This document shows positions 47,315-59,344 of a DNA stretch of 64,000 bases, in pieces. The notes under the pieces are model-generated. The model did no database searches. It saw only the letters and a program-made list of their open reading frames with translations, and was not told the DNA's origin. The stretch's first letter is position 1; every line of letters begins with the position of its first letter. A program made the position numbers and the translations under genes. Source of the DNA: Ramazzottius varieornatus (taxonomy: Eukaryota > Tardigrada > Eutardigrada > Parachela > Ramazzottiidae); contig BDGG01000011.1 in the NCBI GenBank assembly GCA_001949185.1, forward strand, positions 542,454 through 606,453. The letters run 5' to 3'.

Positions 47315-48287
47315 ATGACTTCGACATACGGAGCAGGATCTCGTGTTAGTCTAGCGTTGTCAAATGCCAGCCTGAAACCACAAGGAAGTGAGCGTTTGTG
47401 GAAGCCCACAGTTTCCGGGCCGGATTATACCACCACAACCTACGGCATCCTCAAGATTCTGATTATTGTGAGTCCGTGACCACTTTCTTATGATATGAGA
47501 CCACATACCGGTTGAAGATTTCTTTTTTCGTCTACAGGGTTTCAGCGTTGCGGGCTTCATCTCGTTGATGATAACCGTGGGGCGGCACGTGGATAGTGGC
47601 CGCTACGGAAGCTATTTTTCGTGTACGGCGCTCACAGCCATCACTTACGCAATCGTCTTCGCGTTCAGCAGACTGCGAGTTTTTGATCCTCGCAAGCCAT
47701 CCCTTCCTCATCAAATAGTAAGTTCGGTGAGAAGGGTACCAAACGAAATGTGTAGGATTAGTATCTTAGGCTGCGCACGCTTGTAGCCAAAACCAATGGC
47801 ACCGTGTGCCACTTGGGACGACGGTCCTGCACGTTTCGTTTGTCGGTTTCCCAGTTTATGTATTGACTTTTCAGTAATTTTAGCTGAGTTTTTTACTGTT
47901 GCAGGAGCGATTAGCGGGAGTGACTTTCCTCATATGGAACTTCGTCTCAGCCTGCCTGATCGCACCAGAACCAAAGGCACCCCAAATTCCCGACGTTCCC
48001 TATCACGAGCAGGTACACTGTCGGAGCGGCCTTCCTGACGAAATTTGCCGGGGCAGTACCATGTTTTCCACCGTAAGTGGTCGCTCACGGTTTCTGCGTA
48101 CCTCGAATCAAGTTGGTAATCACTGGGCCGTGAACAGGTGGTGGGTTTCTTCCTGAGTTTACTTTTGGTGGTCAACTTTGTGCTGGCTGTCTACTGGGGA
48201 CCGCCACTTCGTTACTCGATGCGCTTCAAGAACCTGACCGAAGGCGAGAAATACAACAATTTCACCAACGTGCTCGACGAAGAATAG
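47315..48287 (+). CDS. Four-TM protein, MARVEL-like, 196 aa
   Basis: Four exons: 47315-47467, 47538-47717, 47905-48012, 48138-48287. Four hydrophobic segments: YGILKILIIGFSVAGFISL, SCTALTAITYAIVFAF, LAGVTFLIWNFVSACLIA and VVGFFLSLLLVVNFVLAVYW; short cytosolic ends. The first intron falls in phase 0 inside TM1 after GILKILII, the same place as in the locus at 14.4-21.2 kb (GILKVLEL), so the two are distant relatives. Exact family and function are not established. Intron 2 holds a hairpin element. Confidence 0.8.
47736..47852. repeat. Hairpin element family A, single, GTTTCG end subtype
   Basis: Ends GGTACCAAACGAAAT and CGTTTCGTTTGTCGGTTTCC; intron 2 of the 47.3-kb four-TM gene. Confidence 0.82.
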
Positions 48288-49511
48288 AAGAAAAGAACGC
48301 GCCCCACATGTCTCGAACCCACATTTTTCCCGTTTAAGTTCCTTCCCGGTTCCCGATCCCTCCTCAAACCACTCAAACCTCGTTTACATGGTATACTGGT
48401 TTCTTTGCTAACATAGCAGGCGGCTACCACTGATTTCCTGTATTTTTTACTATGATTTGTTCTGTCTTTGTCATTTTTACAGCAGTGTGAGATTTTCAAG
48501 TGGCCTCTCAGATACTGTATTTTATCTTTTCACGATCCAGTGCTTCTGGCCGGCATTTTATCCCGGTGGAGTTTGATGTTTTATCTTATAGTAAAACTAT
48601 GCACAAATCGAATCAGGTTGAGATCAGAAAGCACTTGAGAATGTATACGGCGTAATTTTCGGGTTTTTTTGAAGACATAGAGAAGGTACAGCAGGCAGAC
48701 TTGTCGACGTCACAGCTCATATACATCCGGCGATTCCGTTTTCTTACAATGATGCTCAAATTCAACTTAAAGGTCTTGCAACCTTCGAATGGTTACAAGC
48801 GCCACAGAGATTTCTTCTCCTCCTGACCAGATTTCGACATCTAAAGTGCGCCGTTTGGACTGTGCTAACCAGCTGAAGCTGACATGAAAGTTCGCGAAGA
48901 GGTCTATTCGACGTGCCGTCCGTCCGACTCCAAGGACAGTCCACCCTGACATGCGCAGTTCCCGTCAGGAAGAGCGGCTGCCTTGTCGCTGCAATGGTTT
49001 AAAGTTCTGATTCAGAGAGACGGCATTGATAAGTAGGTAGACAAATTTTGCTTATACAATTTTTACCTTACTCGGACAGGTATCAACTGTACAACGGGCG
49101 TGGACTTTATGGTCTACCATAATACCTGTTGTTTTAAGTGGTGCTTACTGCTTAGGTGGCTCGTGTGGCAAAACCTGGGTGGAACGGGAACGACCTGGGA
49201 ACCTTTCAGACTTCGTGCTTACGAGGAAAATTTATGCACATCTTATTAAGGATCTTAAATTGATGACTGACTTGGTGCTGTATTCCCTATACAAGGAGGT
49301 TGAGTAAGAACCAACCTATTTTTCTTTATTCCGTTCTGTAAGCTTTGTCGCTTTTCAGTTCATGGAGTTTGACACCTAAACTTTTTGTAAGTTTAATAAG
49401 TTTTGTTGAATGGACAAATCCAATCAGATTTGGAATGAAGGAGTGTTCAAATATGTGTCAGAGGTAATTTTCTTTCTTGAAAGACATGGACAAATGCAGT
49501 CAGTAAACCTG
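48288..49511. other. Intergenic; possible relic of a PLD-like 3' end
   Basis: No intact gene. Bases 48668-48735 resemble 49483-49542, the 3' end of the PLD-like gene and its flank (shared TCACAGCTCAT and GAAGACAT/GAAAGACAT blocks), suggesting an old local duplication. Confidence 0.4.
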
Positions 49512-51995
49512 TCACAGCTCATTTGCATCGGGGCGATCCCATTGAGTCTCGAAAAGTGTTTTCAGCTCTGCAATAAGTGATTTTTGCGATTCAATCTCTG
49601 GAGATGAACGTCGATATGATGGATAGCCGGAGGGCTTCTGCTGATCTTTGGCGGCTCTATGACGTTGCGACGATGGCGCCGCCGCGCGAGCCGATCCCGG
49701 ACTACGCGACCCGCTGGCAGCGGGCTTGTCCGAGCTTAGTGAGGCCAATTCCCGTTGTCCCCGGATCAACGAGCAGAATTGGCTGTGCTCCTGACAGAAA
49801 TCAGCTGGAAGAACGGTTAGACCGAGACCAGGAAGCTGTGTTAAACTCTTCCCGTCCCAGCTGCTTGTCCCTGAAAAGTTAACAATAAATTACATGGTAA
49901 TGATCGTTCTTCAGTAATAATCCACTGAGATCAATCCTTACCAAAATGTGCAGCGTTCGCTGTAGTAACAAAATTGTCGGCAAAGGTTTGCTGATGCGCT
50001 GTAGAGTTCACGGTTTCCTGCGACCTGGTATTTCGTATTTTCTGGAAAGACAGGAAGACAAATTACTCCATATCTACCACATTACTGTAATCAACCCAGG
50101 CAAGCATCACTCTGTGTATCTAAGAAGTAATAAATGTTGTACTTACGATCCGAAATGAGTTTCCGTTGAGACCATCGAGTGCCTTCAAAGACCTGAGAAA
50201 CCGCCGATCGGTGCGCGATTCCGATAACACCAACATTCTGACATCTAGGGAACGGGAAACAAACGCTACCCGTAACGCGCTGTCAAGTACAGCCCAGTAA
50301 GTCGACCGAATTCCGGTATCACTGTGAATATATAATGGAAACTGGCGATATACAGCTGCCATTGCTAATTTTTTTACGTTTTGTCTCCCTTACCTGCTGT
50401 TCGAACTCGCCTCATGAGCTCGAGGCGATAATTGCGGCTGATACTTGACCACGGATATGTACAAGAATTCCCGTGACGCGTGTAGAACAGCGCAGATGGC
50501 CTCGACATTAGTTAACAATTCAAAAGGAAAAGCTGAGGGTAATCGAGACGACATTCGCTGATCCGCATAATGGAAGCTTGTGGAAACATTAATACTGCTG
50601 GAAGCCACAAATGGCATCGTCATCTGTCAAAACAAACAGGAAATCAAAATGGCAAAATCACACAAGGCAGGTACAGTAAAATTTTATGTTTGATCGGCCA
50701 AGTAACTTACGGAAATAGGAAAGGCACTGTCGAAGGGATCCGGAACTGTCATTCTTTCTTTGAATTTGTTCTGCCCGACGGGGTGGGTAGTATCGACGGA
50801 GGACTGCGCTTGGTACCAGTAAGTTTGAAAGACTCGCTGCAGGTCAGGTACAAGTGAAGAACATGAGCAATTATGGGCGCCGAGAACCCAGTTATCCTTT
50901 TGGTAGTCTAGAGGCATCGTGCTGGACGATATGGCAAAATGCGCCTGATCAACTAAAACCATCTCCGGTAGGGAATACAAGCCTGGACGTTGGAAGTTAT
51001 CAATAACACTCAGCGTTCGAATGTCGGGATGGCTCTCTTGGTTAGGTTGCAGGTCCAACCAGCATGTAATGTCGAGATCATTCTCTGTTTGTGCTAGTAG
51101 GAGAATGACTCGTATCCTGATTGCTGGATCCACCGGGAGTGCCTTCAGGTGTGACGGTTTCCGGCATTTGGAGTAAACTATGAGTAGATCGATGGTAGAT
51201 TCAGCTAAAGCCATGAGCTCATTCCATCTTGTGAAGGGCTTTGTTTCGACATGAGAGTTTTCCTGCTCTGAATGACCTGGATGGAACAATATCCTACAGC
51301 AGAGAAACAAGGCGTCAAAGGTTGACATTTTCTATCCGTAATCAACTGGCAGAATGTTAGGCTAAGAGATCCGGTTGAGACCGAACCATGGCCAAAAAAA
51401 TCATATCTTCTGTTTTTGCCAGATGAGGACTGTGTCGAATATAGAGACAATATATACCGGCAAGTGACGTTGCATAGTTCACCGTGACTATCTCGGCCAT
51501 TGTCGTCAGGTATTTTCTCATTGCCAAACATGGGAATGCAAATGAGCAGAAGAACTAAGAAGGCGATAATACTAACAGGAAAACACCTGGAAGGAATAAA
51601 TATGATTAGAGCTACTGATATTTGTAAGAAGAATGATAACCTCTCGGCAAACGATCGTTTCTCTATGTGGCGCACGTTTGCGGACAAAATCACTGAAACG
51701 TGTTCCACTGGGGAAAACGATCTTGTCGAGTCTGTTTGCCGAGCTTCCATGTTGAATAAGCGTACCAAGGCTCGATTTTTCTTCGTGAAGCGGAGCCATC
51801 TTTCTCCTTAAATTTAGGTTGAGAAAGTTCGAGTTCCAGAGCCACAAAGTCCGCGCGGTTTTGCGCCGCCAAAACAGTCTGCAAAGCAAAAGATGAAGGC
51901 ATACTCAAGAGAACAAGTATGCGAGGAACGGAGGAGGCGAGCATATTAAGGCAAGGGAAGCTGAACCTGACGATGCCTTCCGAGACCGGTGACAT
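49512..51995 (-). CDS. PLD3/PLD4-like membrane protein with degenerate HKD motifs
   Basis: Exons: 51766-51995 (start uncertain), 51347-51586, 50711-51293, 50394-50623, 50147-50321, 49942-50041, 49512-49870; phases agree; about 638 aa. One N-terminal TM (VSIIAFLVLLLICIPMF), then a luminal chain with CNVTC as in PLD3. Family blocks: LVDQAHF, VLGAHNCSC, VFQTYWYQAQ, FLYISVVKYQPQL, LDVRMLVLSES, GTSSWDGK, FETQWDRPDANEL. PLD3/4 are lysosomal 5' exonucleases using two HxK motifs. Here the first aligns as LPE and the second as ADN, so the catalytic His and Lys appear lost at both sites, suggesting a pseudo-enzyme. A Ser/Ala-rich insert of about 55 residues precedes the end. The first retained intron contains a hairpin element. 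Confidence 0.82.
51641..51747. repeat. Hairpin element family A, single
   Basis: Right end GATCTTGTCGAGTCTGTTTG CCGAGCTT; intron 1 of the PLD-like gene. Confidence 0.85.
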
Positions 51996-53350
51996 GACCC
52001 GCCATGGCAGCAGGAGGGTCTTTCTGTCTTAGGGAGATGAAGCAATTAACCGAGTTCGACATGGTAATTGAAGTGTCGGATGCAACATCAATCGGAAGTG
52101 CTTTTCCAGATTCTATACGCCTCTTGCCGACAAAGTTGCCGGCACATTTAAGCGCTGCTTCACAGCGTCACGCCCTTGTGAATCAACGCTTTTACTCACA
52201 CCTAAACCTGTGAACCGTAACACGAAAGTCGCAACATCAAACGAGGAAAATAAAGTGAGGCGAGTAGTAACACTTTCAAAGTCAATCTCGATGCAGATCG
52301 CAGATGAAGTCAATTGTGTGACACTAATACTGTAGCTGTGAACGCGGGCGATTGTCAATACAGTTTGTGAAATAGAGCTGTATAGACCATTTGTATGCGT
52401 CCAAATTAGCTGACATAGTATTCCCCAAAGACTGATATATTTACGTGCTAGCCGTGAACGAGCATCCGAAACAGCCGTTTCTGTGACCAAGGAATTTACA
52501 AATAGAAAGCATTGGGCGTATGCTTTTAAAATGCCGCCTAACGAAATTACATACAGCTTGCTGTTCTGCTCTTGCATGTAGAGGTATGCTGTTTGTGTTC
52601 GATTAGCAAGCATATGGCCTCTGGCTTGTTGAGTTTGGAGGATGTTTGTTGCATCAGCTGGCTCAGCGAGCACGTTTGGGATTCAAAGGCGGAAATGGCG
52701 AGGCTTCAGAGAGCTCAGACGGAAGTGGGAGAAGTGCTTATCCTCATGAAGCGTTTTGATGGATCCTGGTTGCGCTCGATTACTAGCTGTCCGCATGTAC
52801 TTGCTAAAGCTTCGGGGAAGTGGGCGGTTGGATCGGAAAGTTCAGTTACAGATGTATATCGTTTTAATTACCGCACCCATGTCGAGGATGTATTTTCTGT
52901 TCCATTCGAGTTGGACGTATATGCGGCACTCATAGTTTGATCGAAGGCAGTACAGTAAGGACCAATGCTCTTGGCCTTGTCCATGACGCATCTATGCTTC
53001 GGTAGCGTTGCTCTCGTGCGGAATTATCCGAAAAACGGGGAGGTGGTGACGAAAGCTAACGATACGAGAACATTTGGCTTTTTGTAATCGGAATGGGTAC
53101 ACTTTAAGCCTTAATGTTAACGAGGATCTATTGGAGGGCAAGTCTGGTGCCACTAGTCCCGGATAACGATTCATCTTGCAGACGGGAACTAAGAACCTGA
53201 CCTGGGTGTATCAATAGTGTGCGCTCAAGTGGTGCCCTCTATCGATCCTCAGGCGAACGTTTGACAGCGGGCCACGGCGGCGTCACGAAAGAGTTAACAC
53301 GAGAGAAGGACCAGATCGACGTCCTTTGCCGCGCCGCTTTTGATCAAGTA
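51996..53350. other. Unresolved region with open frames on both strands
   Basis: A minus frame at 52113-52673 (186 codons) and plus frames at 52004-52213 and 52572-52940 overlap in part; neither strand gives a recognisable family or clean splice chain. A plus-strand ATG in good context (CCGCCATGG) lies back to back with the PLD-like start. Cannot decide which, if any, is coding. Confidence 0.3.
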
Positions 53351-53554
53351 CTGTATTCCCTCGAAAGTTCTGCGAATCACGTGACTATCGTGGTAAATAT
53401 CATCGGGCGGGGAACAGAAAGTATCTATACCTTCAATCAAAGACTGCTCTCCAGTCAAGTGTAATGATGGGCGACAATCAAACAATCAGGGATACCAGTG
53501 CGGTGTGATGACTGGTATGATGACGTAATTCGCAGAACTATCGAGGGAATACAG
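53351..53554. mobile_element. TA-flanked MITE family B, copy 1
   Basis: 204 bp. Ends CTGTATTCCCTCGAAAGTTC and its inverted partner (...GAACTATCGAGGGAATACAG), both next to TA. Interior nearly identical to copy 2 at 55133-55328 over about 190 bp. Confidence 0.8.
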
Positions 53555-54453
53555 TATTCTTTACCAATTGTGGGTTAAGAAAAGCATGCGCATTGTTTAG
53601 AGTGTTTAGAGTAATTATCTGAGATTAATAGGACTAATTTTCAGTGCATGTGGCATTACTTCAACTTACCTCGGCGAATAACTCTTCTTGATTGTACAAA
53701 TCCATAATTCACAAGCGTGCTTCTTTCATTGGCTCGGAATTTATCATCGAAGATCCACGGACTGTTCTAGTTAGGAAGACAGCGGGTGGTAAGTCATCGT
53801 CCGACAGCGTCTGTGTAGGTATTGCGCAGCCCTTCTATACACGATTTCCGGGAGGCTACTCTACTGGGAAGGTCCCTCTCGCGGTGCACGATGACGTTCC
53901 AGAAAACTGAAAAAACCGATTTCATGTCTCTTAAGCCTGGTTCTCGGTAGTTTAAGCCTGGTTCTCGGTGTATTACACAAGACTATGACCAATGTCGAAC
54001 ACAGAACGATGTTTCGGTAGCAATGATGTACAGCACGCTGAGTCGGCAAACTTGAGGTCCTAAGTGGTCCAGACAACTGAGCACATCGATGCTTCGCCGA
54101 CGAGTCCCCTGAGGTGAAGAAAGACTTAAGTGCAGGTGTAGCTTGAGCACACAATCAATACTGGCTGGGGAGTCGTTTTGAGCAAGGTCGTCTTCCGATT
54201 GACTTGAACTGCTAACTGGAGGCAGTAAAGTACATCTGTCTTCATTGTAGTCTAGTTGAAAAATGACCGATGTGAGGCGGTCTGGCTTCCGCTGGGGCTT
54301 CGTGCACCTCCTCTGGAGCGGCAACTGCGACAAGCTTTTCCCATTTGTGCTGACGTCAAAGCGGCAACAAAGCACAAGAATACCTAGCTGTACATGGCTA
54401 ATAATGCTCACATCCAAGTCGCGCACCTGTTCCGAGTACCTAGCTGCGGCATA

Positions 54454-54596
54454 CTGTAATGCTTCATAAACTTCGCCAAGCACGTCATCATACGCGTACA
54501 GTTGAAACCCGGTCCGAAAATTTTGCCCTACCAACCCCCTAAGGGATGTTTCGCGCGTATGATGACGTGCTTCGCGAAGTTCATGAAGCATTACAG
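54454..54596. mobile_element. TA-flanked MITE family C, copy 1
   Basis: 143 bp; about 40-bp inverted ends beginning CTGTAATGCTTCATRAACTT, flanked by TA on both sides. A short core with ATTTTGCCCTACCAACCCCC separates the arms. Confidence 0.85.
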
Positions 54597-54962
54597 TACA
54601 GGTCTAGGTTTTCCGACATGAATGCATGGATTGTGATTGATTAACGCACGAACTGAGCGGTATCACGGATAAAGGCGCGGGACGGCGAGAACGGGAATGC
54701 TTGGAACGGTTTAACTGAAAACGACAGCCATCAACCGTGATGGAAATTTCATGTCTCGGAGCAGCAATTTAGGGTCGAAGCGGATAGTTAACAGAGCCCG
54801 GCGAGACTGATTAGGACAGGCATGACTGATTCTGTCTACATCCAGCTAATAACTCCACCTTTTTAAGAGACCGTACGAACATTTTATAGTCTCGAGGGAT
54901 ACCGTTAAGGTTTTTTGAAGATCGTGTAGTGGCGTGGTCCGCCGCAACGGAAACCGCAGGTA

Positions 54963-55112
54963 CACGCACGGGTCTCATTTGTTGGAGGGGACGAAGTTGT
55001 TGGACAGCAGCTTTAAAACGGCGGCTCCACTCGCCTTATTCACTCATAATGCAAAATACTGAACCGCCGTCCAACAATTTCGCCCCGGCCAACAATTGGG
55101 ACCAGTGCGTGT
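54963..55112. mobile_element. TA-flanked MITE family D
   Basis: About 150 bp; imperfect 47-bp inverted ends CACGCACGGGTCTCATTTGT... and CACGCACTGGTCCCAATTGT..., each next to TA. Lies only 20 bp from family B copy 2. Confidence 0.75.
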
Positions 55113-55132
55113 ATACTGTGTAAGATTGTGTA

Positions 55133-55328
55133 CTCCCTCGAAAGTTCTGCGAATCACGTGACTATCGTGGTAAATATCATCGGGCGGGGAACAGAAAGTA
55201 TCTATACCTTCAATCAAAGACTGCTCTCCAGTCAAGTGTAATGACGGGCGACAATCAAACAATCAGGGCTACCAGTGCGGGTGTAATTTACTGGCATGAT
55301 GACGTAATTCGCAGAACTATCGAGGGAG
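55133..55328. mobile_element. TA-flanked MITE family B, copy 2
   Basis: About 196 bp, same family and orientation as 53351-53554; ends shortened to CTCCCTCGA...TCGAGGGAG beside TA. Confidence 0.78.
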
Positions 55329-55659
55329 TACATAACCAAAAATGAAGAGAAGTTTGTCAGCATGCACACAAGAAAGTACGACGGAGTACAGACTGGAAAC
55401 CTCGTTGGTAGCAAATTTCGAAAGGACAAATTTCAACAATTTCACACCAGTCGGTCCATATATGGTGCAATACAACATTCATGCAGGCTATGAACGAAAA
55501 ACCAAGAAGACATGATCGAAAGTACAGAAGCATGACGTTTCAGCCCCACGTCTGCAGACTCGCGCAATTACTGCTCCTGGTCATGACTGAAGGAATTGGT
55601 GATCGAGCCTACCAATGACCGTTTTCTTCCTGAACTTTCTTCTGCAACTCCGCATTTCG

Positions 55660-58600
55660 CTAGCAGACCGGCCCGTTCTCGTATAAGCTACTGAGCTGCT
55701 CTTCGTCGCTCAAACTCTTCCGGAGGAATGCCTCCGCCTGGTTGATCAACGGTAGCCAGATGCAGTCTTGCACAGCATACGCTGTCCTGATGTACGTCAC
55801 CGTCACCGTCACCGCGAGTATCGTCGCGATGACGTCATCCTTGAGCTTACCGCTCATGACATCAGCCATCTTAATTCCGGCCAGTTCCTCCAGTTCCTTT
55901 CCGGCTTCCCAAGAACTATCCCATCGCTAGAGTTCCAGAATGGCATTCAACTTTGAAACAGATCTCTGAACCATAGCGTTCACATTGCTTGAACTCGTGC
56001 CACTGATCCGATGAACCTGAGCACACGGTGGTTCAAGCTCCCTACTCATATCCCGCGCTGATTCACTAAAATGTCGTACCATAGGAGCGAGCTGCAGCGA
56101 ATTGTCTTCCCTTTCTGCTTCCTGCTGGTCGTTTGTGATTTTGGTTATGTATCCAGGTTACCCGGGAAACCTCCTTTCTCATCTTTAACACGTATGTCAG
56201 AGAATATCTAGCTTCCTTCGATTTCCCTACGTGATGGAATACCACAGATGGCTGATGGGTGCTATTGGTGTCTCGTTCAAAGAAAGCATAACCAAAAGTC
56301 GCTCGTTCTGGAAGACCGGTGGGAGTTTTGTGGGGACTTGTTGAACGTCCTTGACACCTTCCCGTAAAATAGTGGCATTCGTTATAACCGGTTGCAGTGC
56401 GCGATTTAGGTGGTGCCCCATTCTATTCTCCAGGATCTTTCTCGTAATCGCCAATCATAAAAGTTGGAACAAATGTTCTAATTTAAAGTTTGGCTTTGAT
56501 CTCCGATAAAAGACCGCCCTTTTTTGACGAATTCGGCTTTACAATTTCCCGCCATGGCGATACCGTTGAGCAAAGAGATCGACTGGGATTTTGCCCCAAT
56601 CCATTTGCAAAGACGAGCGTCTTTTCGGCGTTCTGTGCCACTAGCTGGATAACTCTTGAGTGTTCGTCACTTCTCCATCACTTAGAACGAACAATTCTCT
56701 CGCGTATTCCTTCTTTACTCGGTCGGAATCGTTTGCTTGCAAAATTTCCGTGCCACCTAAATCAGCCTGACTTCCTTTGGCTTACTCAGTACCTTGTGCG
56801 ACAGTCTTCTCCGTGTACGGCAGGCTTTTCGGGAAAAGATACTGAAACGAAGAGCCGAAACGGAAGAAGTTAAATATGCAACCTTCTGGAATAATGGGGA
56901 GGGATATCTGCATCGAATTTCGCGCTTTATCAGTCTTCCTCTCGGAGTACACCGCACTAGGGGATCCTGGGTGTTGGTAGCAATACGTACTATGAGTCTA
57001 CTAAATTGCACATGTGTGCGCATCACATGTGAATTTCGATTTTCCCATTCAATCAATCAAAAACTGCATTCAATTGCTTGATTAATGAAATCGGTGTTCA
57101 GTTTTCTCTTTGATTGATGGCTAGAATTTTTTGATTGTTCCAGCGATTTTTGTTCGGTTGATTGTTTGATTGACTTTCATTGATTTCTGATGACCCGGTT
57201 CACCCGGACTGATGATTGATAAGACCGACTTGGTTCGGTCTTTGGCCGAGAGATCGGGCCAAGTCGGTGGCCGGATGACAGGCTGTAGTGTCTGATGAAA
57301 GTCCGACATGACAGTCTGTCGGTCGGCCACGCGATGTCACACCACTTTCTGACAAATCTCATGTGTGCCGTCGTAGCTGTCTAATTCTCTCGTTTAGCCC
57401 TGTCGTCCGACTAACTTTTTCGGAACTAGAACTCTTCCTGCCACCTCCTTCCGATCTCATTCCGTTTAGCTGGGTGTTGGCAAAATTATAGTCTTCAGGG
57501 ATCGTCTGATAAACGAAAGATCCATCTTTCGCCAGAATATTCAATTTGAGATTTCTCTACAGACTGAATCATTAGGGCCTCTACTACAATAAACCCCATG
57601 TTTTGAAACAGATTTCCGAAGCTGCACAAGACAACTCTGCAATGCTTTGCCACCATGGCAAAACGTGAGAAGATGCAGGTGACTTTTCCAGTGCTTGCGG
57701 CTCAAACTCTAGGGCTTCTGGGAAGACGTGTGCTAAACTCCACAGAGGAAGGATTGAGGATTAACAGGTGTATTCTTGCTTCTATTCTGGTAATGACAGC
57801 GTCGGAATAGCTTCGGCCTAAATATTTGTGCAGCTTGATTAGTTATCAATGCTGTCTAGCTCTCCTACCAGTAGCGAACGATCTAAAGCATCCCCGAATG
57901 TTGAAGCCATTCAGTAACAGCAGGGATGTTCAGTGCAGCAAGGTCTGGTAGTGGAGATTAGCTGTTCCCAGAGTATGATTCGGATGTGTTCAGATGTCTA
58001 GAAAATGCCAGGATCAACAAGACTAGTGATGAGATTCGAAGAGAGTGGGCAGAGATGCAGGAAGGTGGTCGGTTGTCGAAGCTAACGGGATCATTCAAAC
58101 AGCGACGAAGTTTCATTATCAACAACTCCGAGAAATTTCAGAAGCCAAAATTTTGCGCATGCATCACCAACCTAGATACCGGCAGACAGCTTGCGCTCGA
58201 CCACGTATGCGCCGGTGGAGAAAAGTGTGCGGTAGGTACCTGTCCGGCTCAAACAGAAGTACGGAATACACTTCGCTCGATACTTTGCTAGGTACTCTTT
58301 TTTCTTGGGCTGAGCTCTCCCCCAGGAAGATGCGTTCCGACTTGATGGTAGTCTCAGATCGAGGTGCGGAAAAAAAGCGCAAATTGCTGTTAACTGACCA
58401 TCTTTATTCTCTTTCAACGCAACATAAATTTAGGCGCGTCCCATAGGCAAATTCTTGTCGTAAAAATTTGCCTCATAAAAAAGTGTTCGAACCTGACGTC
58501 CCGACTCGAGTTATCGCCTCCGGTCGGTACAAACGCCTGTAGGCCCTCTACCAGGTACCTGCATAAAACGCGTCTAAGAAGTTTCAATTCAAAAACAACC

Positions 58601-59090
58601 GGGAGGGAGTTGGGCGCAGACAGTCTGACACCAGACAATTAGCTAAGAGCACCTGAGCCCTTTTTACCGTATTCGGTCGACGAGAAACCGTTCAGTTCCA
58701 CGCAATTTTCGACCAAGCATGGTAAAAAGTGCTCAGATGCGCTTAACTAGTTGTATAGTGTCGGTCTTTCGTGCCGGACTTGCTCCCTACTATTTTTTGA
58801 ATAAAAACTTAGGCGCGTTTCATGCAGGTACCGGGTCGAGCCGTTTGTACCGCGGCATTCTTTGCCGGGACGTGCTAGGCGACGCACGATGAGTACGACC
58901 TTGTTGTCACTGCGATCACCTCGATCCAGCAGATACGCACTATCGCCCCGTTTCAGCGCCTCGGAATACTCTGATCGCTTCTACCTTCTTCTTCAAGTGG
59001 CTGGTCAGTGTCAAACCGTCGATGTGGACGGTGAAACTTGTGATGGCTGCTTGATCGCTGATGGGGAAGCCGCAAACGCATTTCAGGGCG
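55660..59090 (-). pseudogene. VWA5A-like gene (VIT and von Willebrand A domains), decayed
   Basis: Fragments in the right order on the minus strand. VIT part (about 59090-58850): CGFPISDQAAITSFTVHIDG then, in another frame, EYSEALKRGDSAYLLDRGD. VWA part (about 56930-56450): CIFNFFRFGSSFQYLFP, LGGTEILQ, ELFVLSDGEVTNTQ, NGIAMAGNCKAEFVKK, LNRALQPV and LPPVFQNERLLV. C-terminal part (about 55990-55660): RWDSSWEAGKELEELAGI and ATILAVTVTV. Breaks: frame change near 58985; a 318-bp element inserted at 58530-58847; in-frame TAA at 56782-56784 and TAG at 56641-56643; further frame changes at 56650-56570; TAG at 55927-55929. The sequence between VIT and VWA (57.0-58.5 kb) is not recognisable. Sequencing error is unlikely to explain so many breaks. 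Confidence 0.8.
58530..58847. mobile_element. TA-flanked MITE family E inside the VWA5A-like pseudogene
   Basis: 318 bp. Inverted ends CAAACGCCTG.../CAAACGGCTC... share GGTACCTGCATRAAACGCG and CTAAG further in, both beside TA. Separates recognisable VIT sequence from the rest of the pseudogene. A partial relative (TTTAGGCGCGTCCCAT) lies at about 58432. Confidence 0.7.
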
Positions 59091-59344
59091 GTAGCTTTGC
59101 TCTTTTTGTATGATTGATTGATGGAGTGATGCTGATTTCACACGCAAAAGATTCTGCTTTAACGCATACTCGTCCACAGTCAACGGGACAGTTAAGGCAA
59201 ACAGTCCTCGGGACTGACTCCAAACGTTATCTTCCATAATAAGAGCTAGTTCACCTGAGCCGGCATGGATGCTCAATAGCTCATTAGAAGCTCTTAAACC
59301 ATTGAAATGTTTTCCGGATAAAGATTGCTGCTTTGTCTAGCATA

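Larger units (their letters stand above)
53555..55659. other. Gene-poor, transposon-rich stretch
   Basis: Outside the miniature elements B, C and D only short frames occur. A minus frame at 53983-54591 starts inside element C and is not taken as a gene. Confidence 0.4.

Noticed and set aside
53983-54591. 203-codon minus-strand open frame
   Set aside because: Its first ~45 codons are the translation of miniature transposon C (54454-54596); no family or splice support for the rest.
57121-57362. Partial inverted repeat (CCGACTTGG...CCAAGTCGG)
   Set aside because: Short arms with a long spacer, no boundary signal or second copy; probably chance inside decayed sequence.
57986-58446. Plus-strand frames of 101 and 133 codons
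   Set aside because: They overlap each other in different frames, lie opposite the pseudogene and show no family or splice support.
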